A DNA stretch of 64,000 nt from Ornithinibacillus bavariensis (GTDB lineage: Bacteria; Bacillota; Bacilli; Bacillales; Amphibacillaceae), in the NCBI RefSeq assembly GCF_050433565.1, contig NZ_JBNPWZ010000006.1:124001-188000 (forward strand). Direction: 5' to 3'. Shown here one piece after another: positions 57,666 through 64,000 of this stretch. Position numbers and translations under genes: made by a program. Below the pieces are notes generated by a model. It was not told where the DNA came from. It saw only the letters and a program-made list of their open reading frames with translations, and ran no database searches. Position 1 is the first letter of the stretch. The number at the start of each line of letters is the position of its first letter.

Positions 57666-60600
57666 TCATTCTTCCAACACTTTCTCAGTACGGTCACCTT
57701 CAAACCATACTAATAGCCCAAACCCGAAACCTGTACTTCTTAATAAGAGCCCATAATCTTCCACATCTTCAGGTACAGAAAAGTCTAATATTGCTCGCAT
57801 CTTCCCGTATAGCAATTTTTCATCCTCCCAGTCCTCAACTTTAAGAATCGTTACATTAATGGGGTAATAGCGTTCCTCATCAACTAGAATTAAGAACTCT
57901 TTATCTGGTCTCATCCTATATCCCATATCGTCTAGGTTTTCAAAATAGAATTCTATTGAAATATTCTTCATTCCTTCTTCTGGTTGTGGTTGTTCGCTTT
58001 TGATTTCTTTTGCGTAATAAGAAAGTATCGAATTTCCCGTATCCTTTATATCTTCACCTTCATCTAATACCTTATAGTACTTTTCATCTACAATATCATC
58101 TCTGCCCCAGCTGGAATCATTTCCCAAAAGTTCTTCCGATTCCTCTGGAATTTCATGATCTACAGATGTCTCTACACCAATCTCCCCCTCAGTTGGGCTA
58201 AATTCCTGCTCTTTGCCAACTTCTGGATTGGTATATTCGATATTTGGAGCTACCTTTATCATCGTAAATAAAAATGTTCCAACTAATGCGATGGCTGTAA
58301 AAATAACGATAAGCTTCATCCGCTTTTCGGTTACCTTTCGATTAGAATAGATTCCACCCATCCCTTGATTCGGTACAATCTGGACTGCACGTTCTGCCGG
58401 GAATACGGTTCCAAGTAAACCAATAATGACAGGAATTAATCCCGTAGCTAAGAGGAAGCCTATTTCTTCTGCAGGAAAAGAACCATATAATCCCCATATC
58501 ATAAGGAATGCGATAGTAAGACCAATCACCGCTGCAAACAGGCCACTGAAGAGTCCCTCTGCTAAAATTAGCCTACGAATACTCCACCTTCTCCAGCCGA
58601 TTGCTTGAAGTAACGAGATTTCTTCTTTTCGCTCTGATACATTTTGCCAGGTAATTTCTGCTGTTGTTAGTATCGCTATAATTAAGGATACAATAATAGC
58701 TACGTAATGTGCTGGCCCAACCTCTAGTGCTACGTACTCTCCTAGCAACGACGTGTACATAATTCCTCTTAAACGGAAGGTAATATAGAGGAAAATAGCT
58801 AGGAGAGCAGTTGGCAATGCAATTGAAATTACTGATAAAATGCTCCTCTTCCATTTCCCAATAAAGTGGTTAAAGGCCATGCGATTGATCCCTTTAGCCT
58901 TAAACAACCGTTTACTGCCACCCGTTATTTCCCCTGTTCGCATTGCTTCATAAGGAGAAATATTTTGTGTTAATAGCATTGGAATAATCGATCCAAGCAT
59001 ATATACGATGAGTCCAAATAATCCAGTCCATACAAATCGAGTTAAGGAAATAGTTCCGTCACTCGACACATAAACAAATGCCAACATCATCCAAGAAATT
59101 AATGCGACAAATAACCCAATTATGCTAGATTCCAAGAATAACAACCGACTTAACTGACTTGGCCGCCAACCTACAGAAAGAAGGACAGCAAATTCCTTTC
59201 TTCTCGCTAATAAGCTCACTATTCCTGAAGCCCATACATATACGACTGCAACAGCAATAACACTCGCCACAACTCCAGAAAAACTAACCTTGGTCTCTCG
59301 AAATATAGAAATAGAAGACCCAATATTTACCCAAGGTTGTTGAATCCAACCAAGGTCTTTTTCACCATTTAAGCCTGGCACATAGGTTAATGCCAGTTGC
59401 GGAGAAGAACCTAGCGTAATGTCGGTAATTAGTCCAGTTCTATTCTCAATTTCAGCAGCTATTTGTTCCAATAATGTTTGACTTTCATCACTCATATCAG
59501 TAACTCCAGCTACTTTAATCCGAATTGCTGAAATTGGTTCATCACCTAATAACATCTCTGCTGCTTCAATAGTAGTTAACATGCCAGGAGGATCTGTTAA
59601 GAAGCTATAGGGATCACCTGTAGGCTTTAATTGTTTTGGTGGATTGATTGGATTACCCTCTTTATCCATCACAAACTCTGCTGAAGCAGGACGATACGTT
59701 TCCATCGGCAATTCAGTAGTAGGATCTTTTGAGATTTTTAGATTACTTGGATCATAAAATCCTATCCAATTCGGCTTAATACGAGGAAGATCCACAAACT
59801 CCTCCGCCATTAATACAGGCTCTCGAAAGGATTCCTTATTTCGATATATTCCTATTGTATCCTCTCCATTTTGAACAGGGACTGCTTGATAGGAATATGG
59901 CCATCTTTCCGCGTAAGGGCTTGAAATTTCGCGATATTCCAATGGACTTGGTCTAAATACAATACCTGTCACATTTTCATCAATTGGTGACCGTAATTGA
60001 CCTTCTCCTACAGATTCCTTTTCTTCTAAATCTATTACCTCACCTGTATTCCAATCCACCCCTGTCATCCGGCTAACAAAGGTTTGGAAGGTTTCCTCTC
60101 CAGTCACAGAGAACGTATCAATTACTTCACCTTCTACAGTATCTAAATAACTATCTCCCCCTTTTTCTTTTACCTCTTCCATTATGTCATTCGCATTGTC
60201 TAAGTTAATGGAAATATGAAGACGCTCATATGTAATGTTTTCTATTTTTTCCACAAACGAGTTTTGATTAACAATGATAGGAAATTCGCGGAGACCAGTA
60301 GCCTCATTGAAATAATAGGAATCACTATCATCAAAATACCTACTCGTTCCTAAATCCATAATTGCTTCATCCAGCCCAACTAATTTCGCTTCTTGTTCTG
60401 GATCTATTCCAGCCAAGAGAGATTCTCCACCTACAATATATTCAGTAAATGGTGCACCAACACCATATTCTCCCCCTTTATTGATAATGTCCCAAACCTG
60501 GTTAGGGAAGTAGTAATTGCTAGATGCAACTTCTTCACCTATTCCATTATTTATAGTTTTCGTAGTCTTTCTTCTATATAGACCTTCTTCAGGTAATTCA

Positions 60601-60965
60601 ACCTGTCCAAAATTCACTTGATAATCCGCATACCCAATCATCGCAATCGGTGCAGCGACTTCTACACCAGGTATATCCTTTATTGCTTCATATTGTTCAA
60701 CACTAATTCCCCCACTTAAGCCACTCAAGTAGTTTGGTTCTAATAATCTTTTCTCTTCTGTAACACTTCTAGTACCTTCTGGTCGAACCACAATATCATA
60801 CGAAGCTGACCACCTTTGTTGCAAGGTGTCTACAACGGTACCTTTATTTGCTTCGGACAGCCCAATTAAATAAGTCAAACCCGCGCTAACAATAAAAGCA
60901 CCGATAATTAAGAGAATAAACCGTTCCTTCCGCCTCCACCAATTCTGCCATATAAAGCGAATCAT
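57666..60965 (-). CDS. Giant FtsX/MacB-type ABC permease
   Basis: A 1099-residue membrane protein. TM1 (about 15-37) is followed by a 500-residue extracytoplasmic domain (SASYDIVVRPEGTR onward), a first FtsX core of about three TMs (570-690), a second four-TM block (725-880, with the EEISLLQAIGWRRWSIRRLI coupling motif repeated from RRKEFAVLLSVGWRPSQLSR), one more TM (about 920-940) and an acidic 160-residue extracytoplasmic C-terminal domain. It pairs with the ATPase at 60962 (4-base overlap). MacB/FtsX permeases do mechanotransmission, often for peptide or lipoprotein handling and antibiotic-peptide resistance. The acidic tail is unusual. Confidence 0.88.
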   Translation of the reverse strand: MIRFIWQNWWRRKERFILLIIGAFIVSAGLTYLIGLSEANKGTVVDTLQQRWSASYDIVVRPEGTRSVTEEKRLLEPNYLSGLSGGISVEQYEAIKDIPGVEVAAPIAMIGYADYQVNFGQVELPEEGLYRRKTTKTINNGIGEEVASSNYYFPNQVWDIINKGGEYGVGAPFTEYIVGGESLLAGIDPEQEAKLVGLDEAIMDLGTSRYFDDSDSYYFNEATGLREFPIIVNQNSFVEKIENITYERLHISINLDNANDIMEEVKEKGGDSYLDTVEGEVIDTFSVTGEETFQTFVSRMTGVDWNTGEVIDLEEKESVGEGQLRSPIDENVTGIVFRPSPLEYREISSPYAERWPYSYQAVPVQNGEDTIGIYRNKESFREPVLMAEEFVDLPRIKPNWIGFYDPSNLKISKDPTTELPMETYRPASAEFVMDKEGNPINPPKQLKPTGDPYSFLTDPPGMLTTIEAAEMLLGDEPISAIRIKVAGVTDMSDESQTLLEQIAAEIENRTGLITDITLGSSPQLALTYVPGLNGEKDLGWIQQPWVNIGSSISIFRETKVSFSGVVASVIAVAVVYVWASGIVSLLARRKEFAVLLSVGWRPSQLSRLLFLESSIIGLFVALISWMMLAFVYVSSDGTISLTRFVWTGLFGLIVYMLGSIIPMLLTQNISPYEAMRTGEITGGSKRLFKAKGINRMAFNHFIGKWKRSILSVISIALPTALLAIFLYITFRLRGIMYTSLLGEYVALEVGPAHYVAIIVSLIIAILTTAEITWQNVSERKEEISLLQAIGWRRWSIRRLILAEGLFSGLFAAVIGLTIAFLMIWGLYGSFPAEEIGFLLATGLIPVIIGLLGTVFPAERAVQIVPNQGMGGIYSNRKVTEKRMKLIVIFTAIALVGTFLFTMIKVAPNIEYTNPEVGKEQEFSPTEGEIGVETSVDHEIPEESEELLGNDSSWGRDDIVDEKYYKVLDEGEDIKDTGNSILSYYAKEIKSEQPQPEEGMKNISIEFYFENLDDMGYRMRPDKEFLILVDEERYYPINVTILKVEDWEDEKLLYGKMRAILDFSVPEDVEDYGLLLRSTGFGFGLLVWFEGDRTEKVLEE

Positions 60966-61660
60966 ATAGAGATACCTACTTTATCGGAAAGCACTACCCC
61001 ATCCTTCATAGTAATGATACGATTTGCTTTGGCGGCTAAAGCTGGGTCATGAGTCACAAATAAAACACCACACTCTTCTTGTTCATTTAATTCTTTTAAT
61101 AATTCATAAATCCGCTCTCCTGTTTCCGTATCTAGATTACCAGTAGGCTCATCTGCAAGTAACCAGCTCGGTTTATGTATGATTGCACGGGCAATGGCAA
61201 CTCGTTGTTGTTGTCCTCCTGATAATTGGGATGGAAGTGAATTCATTTTATCCTGAAGCCCGACTTGTTTTAGGACTTCTTTTGCACGTTCTAATTTATT
61301 GTATGGGACTTTTCTTGAAAACAATGGGGTAAGGACATTTTCTAAGGCAGTTAAAGTAGGCAGTAGATGAAATTGTTGAAAGATGAATCCTATTTCTTGG
61401 AAGCGAAAGTCTGCTAATTTACCTTTACTTTTCTTTAAGATTTCTTCAGCATCGTAAGTGATTACACCCTCACTTGGACTATCTAGAGTACCAATAAGAC
61501 TTAACAAGGTAGATTTGCCAGAACCTGATGGACCGATAATAGCGGTGAATTCTCCTTTTTGAAATCTCAAATTGACATTTTTTAACGCTATCGTTTTTGT
61601 TCCATCTCCTTTATAGTATCTCTTGAGATTCGTACATTCTATACGGCTGATCACTATCAT
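60962..61660 (-). CDS. LolD/MacB-type ABC ATPase
   Basis: A 232-residue ATPase. Walker A GPSGSGKST, the Q-loop within FIFQQFHLLP, signature LSGGQQQRVAIARAI, Walker B LLADEPTGNLD and H-loop VTHDP are intact. The sequence class (FIFQQFHLLPTLTALENV) is that of FtsE/LolD/MacB enzymes. Its stop overlaps the permease start by 4 bases (ATGA), so they are coupled. It starts 8 bases after the thioredoxin-like gene. Confidence 0.95.
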   Translation of the reverse strand: MIVISRIECTNLKRYYKGDGTKTIALKNVNLRFQKGEFTAIIGPSGSGKSTLLSLIGTLDSPSEGVITYDAEEILKKSKGKLADFRFQEIGFIFQQFHLLPTLTALENVLTPLFSRKVPYNKLERAKEVLKQVGLQDKMNSLPSQLSGGQQQRVAIARAIIHKPSWLLADEPTGNLDTETGERIYELLKELNEQEECGVLFVTHDPALAAKANRIITMKDGVVLSDKVGISI

Positions 61661-61668
61661 ATTCCCCC

Positions 61669-62226
61669 TTAAACCGGCATTGAACTTCTCACGTTTTTCT
61701 CGTTTAATAGCATATTATTAAGAACATTAATATTCTTAATATAATTACTTAATATAATAGTACTACTTTCATCAATAAGTACACCGTGAGGTACATTTCT
61801 TATAAAATATAAAGAAGTAATCTGATTAGACCTTATATAAATAATGCTATCATCGAGTTGTTTAGTAATATGATCATCGTTTGATACATTGTCACTATTA
61901 ATTAGCAAAAAATTAATATCATAATCTGAAGAAATACTATTTATATCTGCCAACAAAGATTTACAAGTTGGACAATTAGTATTTATAAAAAGAATAAGGG
62001 TTCTCTTCTTACTAAACATCTCTTTTGAAATGACTTTCTCCCCAGTCTCACTAAATGTTCTAAATGAAGGTGCTTTTTCTCCTATATCTAACGAGTCTAG
62101 TTGGATCCCTTTTATGCTTTGTATTTGCTTCAAAAAGTTACTATTATACTTTAAAAAAAAATACAAAATCCCTAATTCTGCAGTTAATAATAATAATACT
62201 ATGACTAATACAAAATCATTCCACAT
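61669..62226 (-). CDS. Membrane-anchored thioredoxin-like protein (CPTC)
   Basis: A 185-residue protein with an N-terminal TM anchor (about 5-25) and an extracytoplasmic TlpA/redoxin-like domain. GEKAPSFRTFSETGEKV leads into LILFINTNCPTCKSLLADI, with the CxxC at about 88-91 and a RNVPHGVLID cis-Pro region. It should carry out thiol-disulfide exchange outside the membrane. Its ATG overlaps the stop of the MauE-like gene by one base (TAATG). The likely partner is the MauE-like protein, with a secreted substrate moved by the ABC exporter. Confidence 0.85.
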   Translation of the reverse strand: MWNDFVLVIVLLLLTAELGILYFFLKYNSNFLKQIQSIKGIQLDSLDIGEKAPSFRTFSETGEKVISKEMFSKKRTLILFINTNCPTCKSLLADINSISSDYDINFLLINSDNVSNDDHITKQLDDSIIYIRSNQITSLYFIRNVPHGVLIDESSTIILSNYIKNINVLNNMLLNEKNVRSSMPV

Positions 62227-62783
62227 TATTTACTAACCCCCAAATGAAATACTCTTAATATTTTATCTAATACTTTCTTGCCAGCAATAAATTCTTTAAT
62301 AATAGCCCAAATCATGATCAGACATATTGAAACAAATACTGTAAATGATGCCTCATAAAAAGTTAATTGGGTAATTGTATATTCACTATTTATAAAAACC
62401 AACAAATATACTAAGATTAAAAAAGCGTTTCTTATGACGAGCCAAAAATTCAAATTGCTACTTTCAAGAATACTACCACAGCCGCAAGAAATATTTACAT
62501 TCCCTCTAAATAGATTAATCACTATTGCTACAGTATAAACAATTATTAACAACAGAAATACAAGTAAATTATAATAGTTTGCTCTCATTAATAGTAAAGA
62601 AATGCAAATAAAGTATTCAGCTACTATCATTAATACTGTAAGAGGTTTTATCAAGGAATCTTTAACTATTCTATAATTCTTAATTGTATCGATATGAGTA
62701 TTCCAGTGTATAATCTTATCCGTTGCTGTTAATAAAAATATCATTACAATTATTATGGATAAAATATTAGTAAGATAAATCAT
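62226..62783 (-). CDS. MauE-like membrane redox protein
   Basis: A 185-residue four- or five-TM protein of the MauE/DoxX-like class. It has an early MIFLLTATDKIIHW segment, a central NISCGCGSI motif between TM helices (Cys about 98 and 100) and hydrophobic helices to a basic C-terminus. MauE is needed for disulfide formation in methylamine dehydrogenase, and MauE-like proteins are thought to shuttle electrons between thioredoxin-like proteins and the quinone pool. It overlaps the exporter stop by 4 bases and the thioredoxin start by one base. Confidence 0.8.
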   Translation of the reverse strand: MIYLTNILSIIIVMIFLLTATDKIIHWNTHIDTIKNYRIVKDSLIKPLTVLMIVAEYFICISLLLMRANYYNLLVFLLLIIVYTVAIVINLFRGNVNISCGCGSILESSNLNFWLVIRNAFLILVYLLVFINSEYTITQLTFYEASFTVFVSICLIMIWAIIKEFIAGKKVLDKILRVFHLGVSK

Positions 62784-64000
62784 GTTAATTGGACCTCCCC
62801 TTTACTAGTATCTGAGTACCACTGTTTCTGATGTTCATATAGGGTAAAGTACTCCCCTTCTAATTGAATTAACTCCTCATGGTTTCCCTTTTCAATAACT
62901 TCCCCCTCCTTTAAAACTATAATTTCATCAGCAAACTTTGTTGCTGCTAGTCTATGCGTAATATATACAATTGATTGGGTATCTCTAGAATTATTAAACA
63001 AAGACTCGATTAATTGTAACTCACTATTTGGGTCAAGTGATGCTGTTGGTTCATCTAAAAATAGAATATCTCCATCCCGAAAAAGAGATCTGGAGAGTGC
63101 TATCTTCTGCCACTGACCACCTGATAGTTCATTCCCTTCTTCAAACAGTCTACCTAAAGAGCTCTTGTATTGCTGAGGTAAACCTATGATGTAAGAATGG
63201 ATACTAGTTCTAATTGCAGCTTCCTTAATTAAGTTATAATTATTCATTTTATCAATTCTACCTAACCCAATATTTTCTTTAGCTGAAAACTCGTACTTAT
63301 TAAAGTCCTGACTTAAAACCGCAATACATTTATGATATGACTCTAAATCCAATTCTTTTATGTCAATATCATTCACCTTTATAAAGTTATCCGTAAGATA
63401 TAAACCTGTTAAACACTTTAATAAAGTAGTTTTTCCTGAACCATTCACTCCTACAATCGCTATTTTTTTTCCCTGTGGAATATTGATATTAATATCTTTT
63501 AGTGCATATTGTTTGGAATTAGGATATTTAAATGTTAAACCAGAAACTTCTAAATTAATAACATTCTCAATCTTTTTCCGTGAATTTATATTAATCTCTT
63601 TTAAATTTAGAAAACTTTTAAGATCATTTATTAGAAAGCTTGATTCATAGATTTCCGATAAAGAATTAGTAAGGGTATTCAGTATCCCTTGTATTTTTTG
63701 TATAGATTGTAATATTGCAACAAAGCTTCCTACCAGAACTACCCCTCTTACGATTAAGATTATTGCGAATAAACCAGATACCATATAAACAATCATTTGA
63801 ATCATTTGAGTTATCATTAGCCACTTACTCTGACTAATTAATATTTTTAGATTCTTTAGTGCACTAGTTTGGTAACTGCCTACCCATTTTTTAATGATAT
63901 AATCCTCTATTAAATTCAGTCTAACTTCATGTAACGATTTAGGATTCTTAAGAAGTTCCTCTATATAATGTTCTTTTCTACCAAATGGTGTTAGAAATTT
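62780..64000 (-). CDS. ABC exporter with fused ATPase (NisT/SpaT-like), 5' partial
   Basis: The frame is open to the right window edge, giving 406 visible residues; perhaps 190 more are missing. The visible part holds the last TM helices and then a complete ATPase domain: Walker A VGVNGSGKTTLLK, signature LSGGQWQKIALSRSLF, Walker B ILFLDEPTASLD, H-loop THRL. The cytoplasmic loop FGRKEHYIEELLKNPKSLHE, then VRLNLIEDYIIKKW, resembles the KEIRLF region of NisT/SpaT lantibiotic exporters. There is no peptidase domain in view. Export of a small peptide is inferred from the class and the redox neighbours. Confidence 0.9.
   Translation of the reverse strand, partial: KFLTPFGRKEHYIEELLKNPKSLHEVRLNLIEDYIIKKWVGSYQTSALKNLKILISQSKWLMITQMIQMIVYMVSGLFAIILIVRGVVLVGSFVAILQSIQKIQGILNTLTNSLSEIYESSFLINDLKSFLNLKEININSRKKIENVINLEVSGLTFKYPNSKQYALKDININIPQGKKIAIVGVNGSGKTTLLKCLTGLYLTDNFIKVNDIDIKELDLESYHKCIAVLSQDFNKYEFSAKENIGLGRIDKMNNYNLIKEAAIRTSIHSYIIGLPQQYKSSLGRLFEEGNELSGGQWQKIALSRSLFRDGDILFLDEPTASLDPNSELQLIESLFNNSRDTQSIVYITHRLAATKFADEIIVLKEGEVIEKGNHEELIQLEGEYFTLYEHQKQWYSDTSKGEVQLT

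Overview
The window is chromosomal DNA from a low-GC, Gram-positive, spore-former-like Bacillaceae. The genus is probably close to Oceanobacillus, Virgibacillus or Ornithinibacillus, although the sequence does not settle it. The inference rests on AT-rich codon use, strong AGGAGG-type ribosome sites with frequent TTG starts, a CcpA cre site, BmrR, CsoR, Fra, YfzA and LicR homologues, a class D sortase, and the C- form of ribosomal protein S14. I see no rRNA, tRNA, CRISPR array, intact transposase or prophage. Most genes lie on the minus strand.

Layout. 1-3.8 kb: the end of a MerR regulator, a flavin reductase, and an arsR-SRPBCC-fra operon with twin ArsR dyads. 4.3-6.5 kb: a bmr/bmrR-like multidrug pair behind a 19-bp-spacer MerR promoter. 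6.9-9.8 kb: a purine permease-hpt operon divergent from a LysR gene. 10-16.6 kb: a SARP-like response regulator divergent from a double-kinase hybrid sensor, then an MHYT-GGDEF-EAL protein. 16.7-21.7 kb: a 1336-residue LPKTA surface protein and its probable class D sortase. 21.8-23.7 kb: a GNAT gene, a dead effector-binding gene and a 51-bp tandem repeat. 23.8-29.1 kb: a copper regulon (two copZ, copA, csoR, a siroheme-reductase-like protein, a glutaredoxin and a His-rich protein) joined by three matching 17-bp CsoR-type boxes.

29.2-44.9 kb is accessory in character. It holds an XRE regulator coupled to a second deformylase, GNATs, a methyltransferase, a GntR-ABC cassette, a nitronate monooxygenase with its LysR, methionine aminopeptidase, and a WYL regulator divergent from a PfpI-family gene. 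Several frameshifted or truncated genes lie among them. 45-50.5 kb is a beta-glucoside-type PTS operon (EIIB-EIIC-EIIA-GH1-LicR-type regulator) whose GH1 enzyme carries Gln where the catalytic acid/base Glu is expected. 50.6-51.9 kb is a class A beta-lactamase behind three BlaI/MecI-type operators, with no blaI or blaR1 in view. 52-57.6 kb holds a serine hydrolase, a MazG-like protein, a lipoprotein, rpsN with a Zur-like site, an Rrf2/thioredoxin-reductase-like pair, and a flavin reductase behind a Fur box.

57.7-64 kb is a tightly overlapping five-gene operon cut by the window edge: a NisT/SpaT-like ABC exporter, a MauE-like membrane redox protein, a membrane-anchored CPTC thioredoxin, a MacB/LolD-like ATPase and a giant FtsX-type permease. 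It looks like the export, redox and immunity half of a secreted-peptide (bacteriocin or RiPP) locus. It is my best candidate for an undescribed system, with the precursor and maturation genes expected just outside the window. Other highlights are the Gln-substituted GH1, the repeated operators in front of the xre-def pair, and the dimeric 51-bp repeat.
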